The notes under the pieces: model-generated | What the model was told of the DNA's origin: nothing | The model's input: the letters and a program-made list of their open reading frames with translations, nothing else | Database searches by the model: none | NCBI GenBank assembly: GCA_023442755.1 | Contig: JAEZXS010000154.1 | Coordinates: 1-29,246, forward strand | DNA: 29,246 nucleotides | Direction: 5' to 3' | From: Pseudomonadota bacterium | Lineage (GTDB): Bacteria > Desulfobacterota > Syntrophobacteria > Syntrophobacterales > Syntrophobacteraceae | Made by a program: the position numbers and the translations under genes | Shown here: piece by piece, positions 1-7,905 of the stretch | Numbering within the stretch: the stretch's first letter is position 1 | How the letters are laid out: each line of letters starts with the position of its first letter

Positions 1-28
1 CATGAGGACAGCCAGAAAGAGAACGCCT

Positions 29-1003
29 CTACTTTTTCCCATACGGCCCTATTCTCCCTTTCTCCCTCCACTGCTCGGCCCCGGTCGGAACCGTTTCCGG
101 GCCATCGGCTTTCCACACCACCTTCCACGGATGATCGCGCAAATCTTCGCTCAATGCAGCCAGGTTCCGGGACGTCTCGTTCAGATGCTGCAGTACCGAG
201 GCAATGTCGTCTTCGCTGGAGGCCAGGATCGAATTGACTCCCTTGACTGTGCCCTCCGCCGCGGCAAATCCCTGCCCGGCCTGCCCCACAGTTTTTGTCA
301 ATGCCCCTTCGACATTCTGAACCCGCCTCTGGAGGTCTTTGTTCGTTTCCCGGAGTTCCTTCATGAGGGCGACGAGTTCCTTCCCCCCATCGGCGGAAAC
401 CTGCCTGGCGGTCTTGAGGGCCGGCCCGAGTTCGCCGACTTGCTCCCTGGCGTGATTCAGAAGACTATTGGCATTCTTGATGGTGTCTTTCAGGGAATAT
501 TCGGTCCGGACCTCATGGACGAGGTTCTGGGATTCCTGAACAAGTTCCACAAGTGATGACGCGACCTTCTGGCCCGTTTCGAAAATTTCGGAAAGAGAGG
601 ACGGGCTCCTGCCTTCCAGGACTTCCCCGGTAGCCAGCTCCGGCGAGTCGGGCGAACCCGGAGTGATTTCGACGTACTTTGCCCCCATCATGCCGAGACT
701 GCGGATTTCGCAGCGCGAGTCCTTCCGAACGCGGGCTTCCGGGGCTATCCGAATGGTGAGGGCGATGCGGTCGGCGGTGCCCTGCGCTATGCGGATATCG
801 TTCACCGCGCCGACTTCGTAGCCCGCATACCAGACGGGAGACCCCTTCGTGATGCCGTCCGCATACTGGAACAGCAGCACAAGGGTCTTCTTCTTGTCCC
901 AGAGGGAGCGGATGTCGCTCACGACAAAGATCCCGATCACGAACAGGATGAACGAGATCGAGACCAACAACCCGACTTTGATTTCCGACCGAAAAACCTG
1001 CAT
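29..1003 (-). CDS. mlaD: MlaD-family MCE-domain protein, lipid ABC transporter substrate-binding subunit
   Basis: Periplasm-facing MCE subunit that would bind phospholipid for the MlaE/MlaF complex. It has one N-terminal membrane anchor (about residues 8-29) and an MCE domain (about 35-115, with YADGITKGSPVWYAGYEVG and GAKYVEITPG). A predicted-helical tail of roughly 190 residues follows. The chosen ATG at 1003 is preceded by GGAG nine bases upstream; an in-frame ATG at 1036 would add 11 residues and lacks that spacing. At 324 residues it is much longer than E. coli MlaD (about 180), and the excess lies entirely in the tail. It follows the ATPase gene by 78 bases and is last in the visible operon. 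No MlaC is seen; it may lie beyond the window edge. Family call is firm; which MCE subgroup is not. Confidence 0.9.
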   Translation of the reverse strand: MQVFRSEIKVGLLVSISFILFVIGIFVVSDIRSLWDKKKTLVLLFQYADGITKGSPVWYAGYEVGAVNDIRIAQGTADRIALTIRIAPEARVRKDSRCEIRSLGMMGAKYVEITPGSPDSPELATGEVLEGRSPSSLSEIFETGQKVASSLVELVQESQNLVHEVRTEYSLKDTIKNANSLLNHAREQVGELGPALKTARQVSADGGKELVALMKELRETNKDLQRRVQNVEGALTKTVGQAGQGFAAAEGTVKGVNSILASSEDDIASVLQHLNETSRNLAALSEDLRDHPWKVVWKADGPETVPTGAEQWREKGRIGPYGKK

Positions 1004-1081
1004 AAATCCGTTCTCCAGGCTATTAGCTGCCAGCACTTAACGTCCGGCACAGTGACCGGCTGAGGGCTAATTGCTCCTAAA

Positions 1082-1885
1082 TCATTCCATGTCCAGCAAA
1101 TCTTCCAGGTAGTCCCGGCTCGACTGCCGCAGAGGGATGGGACCATCCGGGCTTCCATGGATAAACTGCTGCACCAGGGGATCGGGAGAATCCTGGATCT
1201 CCCTGGCGCTTCCTTCCGCAACGACTCTGCCCCGGAACAGGACGACCATTTTGTCCGCAATCCGGAAGGCGTTCTGGGTATCATGGGTGACGACGATCGA
1301 AGTTATTCCGATGCGTTTGCTGAGGTCCATGATGAGCTGGCTGATGACGCCGCTCACCACCGGATCGAGTCCCGAGGTAGGTTCGTCGTAGAAAACTATT
1401 TCCGGGTCCAGCGCAATCGCCCGCGCCAGCGCGACCCTTTTCTGCATCCCTCCGCTCAACTGGGCGGGTTTCAGATGCTCGAAATCACGAAGCCCCACAA
1501 GCTCGAGCTTCATCTTCACGATCACGCCGATGATCTTCTCGTCCAGTTTCGTGTGTTCGCGAAGAGGAAGGGCGATGTTGTCGTGAACGCTCAGGGAATT
1601 GAGCAGCGCGCCCATCTGGAAGAGCATCCCGAACCGCTTCCGGTATTCGTCGAGTTCTCCGTCGCCGAACTTCGTGATGTCGCGGCCCTTTACGAGGATT
1701 TGCCCGGAATCGGGCCGCATGACGCCGATCAGATGCCTGAGAAGCGTGGTCTTCCCGCAGCCGCTCCCGCCCATGATGGCGAACACACTGCCCTTGTCGA
1801 CGGTGAGGTTTATCCCATCCAGGACCACCCGGCCGTCAAAACTCTTTATCAGATCCTTTACTTCGATCAGCGTCTCGGTTGCCAC
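1082..1885 (-). CDS. mlaF: MlaF-family ABC transporter ATP-binding protein
   Basis: Cytoplasmic ATPase energising lipid movement through MlaE. All ABC motifs are intact: Walker A GGSGCGKTT (residues 39-47), Q-loop Gln90, signature LSGGM (143-147), Walker B IVFYDE (163-168), D-loop SGLDPV and switch His201 in VVTHD. At 267 residues it has the usual length for the family. The start codon is GTG at 1885, with only a purine-rich GAGAGA upstream. The gene begins 22 bases after the permease stop, so the two are surely co-transcribed. In the E. coli complex MlaF binds the STAS protein MlaB, and a STAS gene lies two genes upstream here. Confidence 0.95.
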   Translation of the reverse strand: MATETLIEVKDLIKSFDGRVVLDGINLTVDKGSVFAIMGGSGCGKTTLLRHLIGVMRPDSGQILVKGRDITKFGDGELDEYRKRFGMLFQMGALLNSLSVHDNIALPLREHTKLDEKIIGVIVKMKLELVGLRDFEHLKPAQLSGGMQKRVALARAIALDPEIVFYDEPTSGLDPVVSGVISQLIMDLSKRIGITSIVVTHDTQNAFRIADKMVVLFRGRVVAEGSAREIQDSPDPLVQQFIHGSPDGPIPLRQSSRDYLEDLLDME

Positions 1886-1907
1886 GCCCCAATCTCTCTC
1901 GTTCCCG

Positions 1908-2708
1908 TCACAAAAACAGGTAAAAAATGGCCGTAAAGAGACAGTCGGCCAGTATGATGCTGATAAGCGAGGTCACCACCGATATCATGGTGGACCTTCC
2001 GACGCCTTCCGCCCCGCCCCGGACCACGAACGCCATGTAGCACCCGACCATGGCGATGATCGCCGCAAAGACGACGCTTTTGACCAGGCCGCTCAGTATG
2101 TCCTTCAGCAGCAGGGCATCTATCGTACTCTGGATGTAGAGGGCGGATCGAATGCCGATGGCTGTCGTCCCGACCACGTACCCCCCGAACATCCCGATGA
2201 CGTCCGCAAGCACCGTCAGGCAAGGCAGCATGACAATCATGGCAATGAACCTGGGAACGACCAGATAGGAAATGGGAGAGATCGCCATGACCTCGAGGGC
2301 CATTATCTCCTCGGTTACCAACATGGTCCCCAGTTCGGCCGTGAATGCCGCGCTCACCCGCCCCGCCAGTACGATTGCGGTAAGAAGCGGCGCCATTTCC
2401 CGGGTCAGAGCGACGCTGGCCAGGCTCGCGGCAAATGTTATCGCTCCGAATTTTTCCAGCTGGTACGCTGTCTGCAAAACGAGGATGATGCCTATGACAA
2501 ACGATACGAGGGCAACTATCGGGATGGATTTGACGCCCACTTCGTCCATCTGGACGACGGCGGCTTTGAAGCGCAGAGGCTTGCCCTGGAACGGCTTTAC
2601 CAACGCCCACTTTATCGTTTCGCGAAAGAAGAGGGAAATGCTGGTTATGTGCCGCAGGAAGAATATTACCTTGCCGTCCGAACGGTCCCGGGCTGCAGCT
2701 TCGCTCAC
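1908..2708 (-). CDS. mlaE: MlaE-family lipid ABC transporter permease
   Basis: Inner-membrane permease of the MlaE (DUF140) family, 266 residues with about five to six hydrophobic segments. Family hallmarks include the stretch FGAITFAASLASVALTREMA near the middle of the protein, followed by a conserved AELGTM motif and MALEVMAISPISYLVVPR. Translation starts at GTG (2708), which overlaps the stop codon of the STAS gene as GTGA, so the two are translationally coupled. GGAGAAG in the end of the STAS gene serves as ribosome binding site. This direct coupling of permease to STAS protein is the main evidence that the STAS protein works with the transporter. Confidence 0.95.
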   Translation of the reverse strand: MSEAAARDRSDGKVIFFLRHITSISLFFRETIKWALVKPFQGKPLRFKAAVVQMDEVGVKSIPIVALVSFVIGIILVLQTAYQLEKFGAITFAASLASVALTREMAPLLTAIVLAGRVSAAFTAELGTMLVTEEIMALEVMAISPISYLVVPRFIAMIVMLPCLTVLADVIGMFGGYVVGTTAIGIRSALYIQSTIDALLLKDILSGLVKSVVFAAIIAMVGCYMAFVVRGGAEGVGRSTMISVVTSLISIILADCLFTAIFYLFL

Positions 2709-3055
2709 TTGCTTTCTTCTCCGGCCAGGAGTTCCTGGACATCCGGCGCCATCTCGAACACGCTCTTCAGATAAGCCAGCTCGAATATGGATTCGACCGC
2801 CGTGCTGGCGCCGGCCAGCGTGAAGCGTGTCTTGCCCTTGCGGGAGAGCTGCAGGCCTTCCACAAAAGTTGCTATCCCCGAACTGTCTATGTAGGGTACG
2901 CCGGATAGATCGACGATGATATGAGCGGACTTCTTCTGGAAAAGGGGCAGAAGCGTATTCCTCACCTGCGGGGAAGTGCTCATATCAAGCTCCCCTTCCA
3001 GGGCGATTACATATGTGCCGATTTTGACTTCCCTGACCTGGATATTCAATTTCAC
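2705..3055 (-). CDS. STAS-domain protein, anti-sigma-factor-antagonist / MlaB-like
   Basis: Single STAS domain of 116 residues. The segment VDLSGVPYIDSSG (48-60) puts a serine (Ser58) directly after Asp57, as in SpoIIAA and RsbV, where this serine is phosphorylated by the cognate kinase. Two roles are possible. It may be the antagonist of the kinase encoded just upstream. It may also be the MlaB-like subunit of the transporter encoded just downstream, since MlaB is itself a STAS protein bound to MlaF. It starts at GTG (3055), overlapping the kinase stop as GTGA, with GGGAG five bases upstream, and its own stop overlaps the permease start. The domain call is firm; a dual role is inference from gene order. 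Confidence 0.9.
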   Translation of the reverse strand: MKLNIQVREVKIGTYVIALEGELDMSTSPQVRNTLLPLFQKKSAHIIVDLSGVPYIDSSGIATFVEGLQLSRKGKTRFTLAGASTAVESIFELAYLKSVFEMAPDVQELLAGEESK

Positions 3056-3489
3056 CCGTTCTCCCGTTTCGGCCTGAACTTGATCATCTTCAGCAATGTG
3101 CCGCCCTCCGCCTGGATTTTATATTCAACACTGTCCACCGCAGATCTGATGAAATGGATGCCCAGTCCTCCCGGACGTACGTCATCAAGCTTGCGCGACT
3201 GGAAAGTGGAGGGATCGGCGGACAATCCGAAATCTCGAATCTGTACTTCGAAACGCTCCAAATTCACGATAAAACTTAAAATAATTCGCTGATCGATGCA
3301 ATTCTTATATGCATGCCGGATAACATTCGTGCATGCCTCATCGACGGCAAGCACCAGGGCCTGCGACTCCTCCGCGCTGAACTCCAGCCTTTCCGCAAGC
3401 TTCGACACCAGGGCCCGCACCATGAAAAGCGCGGCGGGATCAGATGGTATGTCGAGCATGACCGGGCCCTTCAGTTCCAGCAGACTCAA
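3052..3489 (-). CDS. RsbW/SpoIIAB-like serine-protein kinase (HATPase_c anti-sigma factor family)
   Basis: A 145-residue GHKL-fold kinase. The N box is visible as AVDEACTNVIRHAY (48-61, Glu51 and Asn55), the DxG-type motif as RDFG (85-88) and the glycine-rich lid as RPGGLG (105-110). Such proteins phosphorylate a STAS antagonist on serine and, in Bacillus systems, sequester a sigma factor. The start is TTG at 3489, immediately after the phosphatase stop codon, with AGGAGG upstream; no ATG with a better signal precedes the domain. No sigma-factor gene is in the visible operon, so its partner may be the STAS protein alone, or a distant sigma factor. Confidence 0.9.
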   Translation of the reverse strand: MSLLELKGPVMLDIPSDPAALFMVRALVSKLAERLEFSAEESQALVLAVDEACTNVIRHAYKNCIDQRIILSFIVNLERFEVQIRDFGLSADPSTFQSRKLDDVRPGGLGIHFIRSAVDSVEYKIQAEGGTLLKMIKFRPKRENG

Positions 3490-4836
3490 TTACCCCTCCT
3501 CGACGCCCACCAGCACGATTGTCGTGTCGTCGGCCTGGGGACAGCCCTTGACGAACTCGTCGAGGGCCCTGCTTATCCTCGCCTTGACCGATTCGATGTC
3601 GGAATCCCCCGATTTCACAACTTCTTCGAGCTTTTCCCACCCCAGGCGCGTCCCATCCTCGCACTTGGCCTCGATCAGCCCGTCGGTCGCCAGCATGACG
3701 CAATCCCCGCTGGAAAGGGAAACCGTATTGGCAGCAAAGGCGGTATCGGGAAGGATTCCAAGCGGAGGTCCCCCGCCCGGCAACACCGCATAACGGTTTT
3801 CGGACTTATTCCACAAAACCGGCGGCAGGTGCCCCGCATTTATATAAGAGACTTCGGAACTGCCCCTGGTCAAAACCATGTACAGAAGGGTAACGAACAT
3901 CCCTCTGCAGCTTTGGTCGCAAATCCTGTTGTTTATGCGGCGGATAAGCCTCTCGGGCTCCTTTTCCCGAACGGCCAGGAGTCGAAAATCCGAGGTGAGC
4001 CGGGCCATAAACAGCGCCGAAGCCACACCTTTTCCCGACACATCGCCTATCAGGATACCCATCTTGTCGTCGTCGAGCGGAATGAAGTCGTAGAAATCCC
4101 CTCCGACCTCCCGTGCCGCCTGGTAATAAGAGGCGAACTGGAAGCCCTCGAATTGCGGCATCTCCTGGGGCAGAAAGCTCAACTGGATGCTCGCGGCAAA
4201 CGCAAGATCCTGGTCAATCTGCTGTTTTCTCATCATTTCGCGATGCAGGCGCGCATTTTCGATGGCAACTGCGGCGTTGTTGCAAAAAAGGCTGATCGTC
4301 TCTTCGTCTTCCGAGTTGAAAGGACTGCCGTCCAGCTTGTTTATTATCTGCGAAACGCCGATCACGCGGTCCTTTATCTTCAGGGGAACGCACAGGATGG
4401 AGCGGGTTCGGTATCCGGTCATTTTATCGAACTCCCGGCTGAAGCGCGAATCGGAGTACGCGTCCTCTATCAGGACCGGTTCGCCTGTTTCGAAGACATG
4501 CCCCGCAATTCCCTGCCCTTTCCTGATGCGGACTTTCCCCGTGAGCATATGCGCAACCGGCCCCTGGGCGACCTCGAACACCAGCTCTCCGGTCTTCTCG
4601 TCCACCAGCATGAGGCTGCACGCATCTGCATTCAGTATGGACCTCGACGTGGTCATGATGTTCTGGAGCACCTCATCGAGTTCGAGGCTGGAGTTTATCA
4701 GGCTGGATATCCTGAAACACTCCTTAAGGTTCTCGAGGCGCCGGACCAGTCTCCCGCCTTCCGAGGTCCCGCCGGCGGCCGGACTTCCAGTTGGGAACTC
4801 ATCATCCCGGGCTACTTGTTTTTTTGCAGTTCTCAT
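3490..4836 (-). CDS. GAF-domain PP2C-type serine phosphatase (RsbU/SpoIIE-like)
   Basis: Cytoplasmic phosphatase expected to dephosphorylate the STAS protein encoded two genes downstream. A GAF sensor domain occupies about residues 45-195 (SILNADACSLMLVDEKTGE through NAAVAIENARLH). It is joined by a short helix to a SpoIIE/PP2C domain at about 225-447. Metal-binding motifs are intact: GGDFYD (245-250), GDVSGKG (264-270), ATDGLIEA and the C-terminal QADDTT. The GAF ligand is not recognisable from sequence. It is the first gene of the phosphatase-kinase-STAS-permease-ATPase-MCE run; 215 bases separate it from the upstream outer-membrane gene. The ATG at 4836 has no strong ribosome binding site, so the exact N-terminus is uncertain. 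Confidence 0.92.
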   Translation of the reverse strand: MRTAKKQVARDDEFPTGSPAAGGTSEGGRLVRRLENLKECFRISSLINSSLELDEVLQNIMTTSRSILNADACSLMLVDEKTGELVFEVAQGPVAHMLTGKVRIRKGQGIAGHVFETGEPVLIEDAYSDSRFSREFDKMTGYRTRSILCVPLKIKDRVIGVSQIINKLDGSPFNSEDEETISLFCNNAAVAIENARLHREMMRKQQIDQDLAFAASIQLSFLPQEMPQFEGFQFASYYQAAREVGGDFYDFIPLDDDKMGILIGDVSGKGVASALFMARLTSDFRLLAVREKEPERLIRRINNRICDQSCRGMFVTLLYMVLTRGSSEVSYINAGHLPPVLWNKSENRYAVLPGGGPPLGILPDTAFAANTVSLSSGDCVMLATDGLIEAKCEDGTRLGWEKLEEVVKSGDSDIESVKARISRALDEFVKGCPQADDTTIVLVGVEEG

Positions 4837-5013
4837 AGGATTCGGCTAAAAGTCGCAGATCATGGATAATGGTGCGAACGGAAACGTCATTATGAATGCT
4901 ACACCGGCAAGAGTCAAACAGTCCGGTTCGATCCGGGAGAGCAGGGATTGAAATAGTCATTGGAAAAGGAATTGCGCCGGGGAGTGCACGAGCCTTCCCC
5001 GGCATGGCGGAAG

Positions 5014-5038
5014 CCGGCCGAAAGACGACAGCGGCCGG
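5014..5038. other. GC-rich inverted repeat downstream of the outer-membrane factor gene
   Basis: Perfect 7-bp arms CCGGCCG (5014-5020) and CGGCCGG (5032-5038) around an 11-base loop lie 14 bases past the nodT-like stop. There is no T-run on either strand, so a classical intrinsic terminator is not supported; it may attenuate or be incidental. The rest of the 215-base gap before the phosphatase gene shows nothing recognisable. Confidence 0.35.
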
Positions 5039-5051
5039 AGTTCTTTCCGGA

Positions 5052-6500
5052 TTAGAGTTCCCAGCCGCCGCCGAGAGCTTTATAGAGTGCAACGAGGTTC
5101 GTCGAAACGTTCTGGTCGCTGATGGCAAGCTGCTCCTGGGACAGGAACAGGGTCCGCTCGCTTTCGAGCACCCGCAGAAAGTCCACAAGACCTCTCGAAT
5201 AGAGTTCGCTCGAAATCTCGTACGCCCGCTCACTCGACTGGACCGACTCGACCAGCGACTGTCTCCTGACCTGCTCACGCGAATAGGCGGCCAAGGCGCT
5301 TTCCACGTCCTTCAAAGAGGTCAGTACCGCTTTCTCATAGGTGCCGAGCGCCTGTTCGGTTCTGGCCTTCATCACCTCGATATTTGCCCGGGTGGCCCCC
5401 GCATTGAAAACATTCCAGTTTATGGTCGGTCCGAAGCTCCACACCGAACTGTTCGATTTCACGAAATCCCCGAGGCTCATACTCGCCTGGCCGAAATTCC
5501 CCGTGAGTGAAAACCGGGGATAGAGGTCGGCAGTTGCCACCCCGATTCGGGCCGTGGCCGCGGCAAGCTGCCGTTCAGCCCGGCGCACGTCGGGCCGGCG
5601 GCGCAAAAGATCGGAAGGCAGTCCAACCGGCACCTCAGGGGGAATACCCGGAATGGGGGCCTGTTTCAGGAGTTGGTCGACGAGGGCATCTGGCGGCAGG
5701 CCAAGCAGAGTTGCAAGCTGGTAGATGGACTGCCTGATGGTTGTCTCGATGGTCGGAACCGTTGCCTCCGTATTGGCAAGCTGAGCCTTTGCCTGGGCAA
5801 CGTCCAGTTCGCTGCTGAGACCGGCCTCGAACCGCACCCTGGTCAATTCGAGCGTCTTGCGCTGCGTTTCGATATTCTTGTTCGATATATCCAGGCGGAG
5901 CTGCGCGCCGCGAACGGTGAGATAGTTCACCGCGACTTCGGAAAGCATCGTCACCATCGTATCGCGGTAGTTTTCCTCCGAAGCCTCGATATCCGCCGCT
6001 GCCGCCTCGACCGATCGCCGTATCCCTCCGAAAATATCGATTTCCCAGCTGGCGTCGAAGCCGCCCTGGTATAAATCCTGGGCATAGTTGAAGGAACCGC
6101 CGACGCCGGGCTGTGGAGGAGGCGTTCCCAGGGTGGCATCCAGGCTAGGTCTTGTCCGGGTGTAGCTGGCGCTGCTGTTGAGCGTCGGGAAGAGGCTCGA
6201 AGCCGCAATGGTTCTCTGGGCTCGCGCTTCTCGAATCCTCGCGTAGGCTATCTTGAGGTCTTTATTTGTCTTTTCTGCCTGCTGCACCAAAGAGTCCAGC
6301 TCGGGATCCTTGAATACGATCCACCAGTGGGTGATATCCTGAGGCGCACTCGTGGCGGCGGTCTTCGACGCTTCGACCCATTCCTTCGGCATCTCTTCTT
6401 TGGGCTGCTTGTAATCGGGACCAACCATGCAGCCGGTCAGGGCAAAGCACAACATTGTCGCGGTCGCGACCGATAAACGGCAACGGGGAAATCTATCCAT
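5052..6500 (-). CDS. NodT-family outer-membrane efflux lipoprotein (TolC-like factor)
   Basis: Trimeric TolC-fold outer-membrane channel component of RND-type efflux systems, 482 residues. The N-terminus is a lipoprotein signal with lipobox LTGC (Cys24), followed by the family signature MVGPDYKQP. Two OEP repeats follow, including RPDVRRAERQLAAATARIGVATADLYPRFSL-type sequence split across the second half. The ATG at 6500 has GGAG six bases upstream; a longer in-frame start at 6557 would bury the signal peptide. Usually such genes sit beside an RND pump and membrane-fusion protein, but neither is in the window. The same-strand neighbour downstream is the partner-switch/Mla operon, so a role with the MCE protein is conceivable but unproven. 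Confidence 0.92.
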   Translation of the reverse strand: MDRFPRCRLSVATATMLCFALTGCMVGPDYKQPKEEMPKEWVEASKTAATSAPQDITHWWIVFKDPELDSLVQQAEKTNKDLKIAYARIREARAQRTIAASSLFPTLNSSASYTRTRPSLDATLGTPPPQPGVGGSFNYAQDLYQGGFDASWEIDIFGGIRRSVEAAAADIEASEENYRDTMVTMLSEVAVNYLTVRGAQLRLDISNKNIETQRKTLELTRVRFEAGLSSELDVAQAKAQLANTEATVPTIETTIRQSIYQLATLLGLPPDALVDQLLKQAPIPGIPPEVPVGLPSDLLRRRPDVRRAERQLAAATARIGVATADLYPRFSLTGNFGQASMSLGDFVKSNSSVWSFGPTINWNVFNAGATRANIEVMKARTEQALGTYEKAVLTSLKDVESALAAYSREQVRRQSLVESVQSSERAYEISSELYSRGLVDFLRVLESERTLFLSQEQLAISDQNVSTNLVALYKALGGGWEL

Positions 6501-6558
6501 CAAATACTCCGGGAATGCAATCGGGTCAAAAGCCGTACACAGTCTCTTTTGAGGCAAG

Positions 6559-6588
6559 TGTATATGTCCCGGACCGGTATTTTGTCAA
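6559..6588 (-). promoter_or_regulatory. Candidate sigma-70 promoter for the NodT-like gene
   Basis: Read on the minus strand: perfect -35 TTGACA (complement of 6583-6588), 18-base spacer, -10 TATACA (complement of 6559-6564). The predicted transcript start near 6552 leaves a leader of about 50 bases before the ATG at 6500. The remaining 250 bases up to RNase Z contain no credible gene; no clear plus-strand promoter was identified there. Confidence 0.55.
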
Positions 6589-6836
6589 ATTTTATCGCCT
6601 GTCCGGAAAAGGCTTGAATAAAATAGTGATACGGGCGCAGTATGTAAGTGAAAGTAAAGCGCCCGGCATAGCGTTTGAGAGTACAAGAGTTTTGAGCTTC
6701 CGGGACATTGGTCTGCAATCAAATAGCAGCAGTAAAACGTGCCGGGGCAGTCATTGCTCGGTAAAAGACCATGTTCTGCATGCGTTTCTACCCGGTCCCG
6801 CCCCCTTTCACGGTCCGGACCCCGAAAGGATCTGAT

Positions 6837-7763
6837 GTGGAATGCATTCTGGTAGGCACCGGCGGAATGATGCCGATGCCGTACAGATTACTCTCCTCCA
6901 TGGCCGTAAGACTCGACGGCAAAATATACCTGTTCGATGCCGGCGAGGGGACCCAAATCAACTGGAAGCGGGCGCGTATCGGACTGAGGGGTCTGAATCT
7001 CATTGCCGTAACCCATCTGCATGCCGATCACTGCCTGGGCATCCCGGGAATGATGATGCTCAAGGCCCAGATGGACGATCCCACCCCCCTGACGATCATC
7101 GGCCCGCCGGGGACTGAAGACTTCATCATGCAGACCCGGCGCACCCTCGAATACCAGGTCGGCTTCCCCGTCAAATTCATTGAATGGCCGGCGGACAACT
7201 CCGGGGTCGCTTACCGGGACGAGCACGTCAGAATCCTGTGGGAGCCGCTGAAACACACCCGGTTCTGCCTCGGCTACAGACTCGAAGAACTGGAGAGGCC
7301 GGGGAAATTCGACCCCGAGCGGGCCCAACGCTTCGGCGTCCCGCGCGGCCCGATGTGGGGCAAGCTGCAGGACGGAAACCCCGTCACCACCCCTGCGGGA
7401 AGAATCGTTCAGCCCGACGATGTCCTCGGCCCTCGGAGAAGGGGCAGACATATAGCCTATGTCGTCGATACGCGGCCGGCCCCGGGCATCTATTCCCTGT
7501 GCAAAGACGCAGATTTGATTTTTCTGGAAGGCATGTTCCTGTCCGAACATTCCGAGCATGCAGAGCAGAAGGGACACCTCACGGCAATCGAGGCCGCAAA
7601 GATAACCGCCCGGTCCGGAGCGGCACGCGCCGTTCTCGTTCATATCAGCCCCCGCTATGAAAACAGCGAACTGCCAAAGCTGGAAGAGGAAGCAAAAACG
7701 AAGTTCGATTCTATCAGGGTGGGAAGGGACCTGGACGTTTTTGAGGTCAAGCTGCCCGATTGA
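6837..7763 (+). CDS. rnz: Ribonuclease Z (tRNA 3'-processing endonuclease)
   Basis: Metallo-beta-lactamase-fold endonuclease that removes 3' trailers from tRNA precursors. The zinc motif THLHADH lies at residues 59-65. Further hallmarks are LFDAGEGTQ, the exosite-region sequence ERPGKFD followed by FGVPRGPMWGKLQ, VVDTRPAPG with a ligand Asp, and the C-terminal VHISPRY. The GTG at 6837 is preferred: AAAGGA lies six bases upstream and the protein then begins MECILVGTGG, where the family's first strand begins. An ATG at 6771 would add 22 proline-rich residues with no family match. The resulting 308 residues are normal for RNase Z. The gene is monocistronic, ending in a strong terminator. Confidence 0.9.
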   Translation: MECILVGTGGMMPMPYRLLSSMAVRLDGKIYLFDAGEGTQINWKRARIGLRGLNLIAVTHLHADHCLGIPGMMMLKAQMDDPTPLTIIGPPGTEDFIMQTRRTLEYQVGFPVKFIEWPADNSGVAYRDEHVRILWEPLKHTRFCLGYRLEELERPGKFDPERAQRFGVPRGPMWGKLQDGNPVTTPAGRIVQPDDVLGPRRRGRHIAYVVDTRPAPGIYSLCKDADLIFLEGMFLSEHSEHAEQKGHLTAIEAAKITARSGAARAVLVHISPRYENSELPKLEEEAKTKFDSIRVGRDLDVFEVKLPD

Positions 7764-7810
7764 TGCTTCCGAGCAAGGCGATCCTCGAAGAATGAGGAGA
7801 TGCTGAAATG

Positions 7811-7848
7811 GAAAAAGCCCTCTAAGGGGTCGAGGGCTTTTTCGTTTT
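7811..7848. terminator. Bidirectional intrinsic terminator
   Basis: Perfect 11-bp stem, AAAAAGCCCTC (7812-7822) with GAGGGCTTTTT (7832-7842), around a nine-base loop. A T-run ends the stem on the plus strand and, by symmetry, on the minus strand. It lies 48 bases after rnz and about 60 bases past the small minus-strand gene, so it can serve both converging units. Confidence 0.9.
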
Positions 7849-7905
7849 GCGTGTGGTGCAACTGCGGTCGATTTGCATTTTAGAGGAGTCGGCCAGCCGG
7901 AAGGT

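Noticed and set aside
3313..4869. Long plus-strand open frame of 518 codons
   Set aside because: Lies opposite the GAF-PP2C and kinase genes, whose motifs are complete; it is an antisense shadow of GC-rich codons.
4921..4936. CCGGTTCGATCCGG-like sequence resembling a tRNA T-arm
   Set aside because: No acceptor, D-arm or anticodon stem can be built upstream, and the loop is the wrong size.
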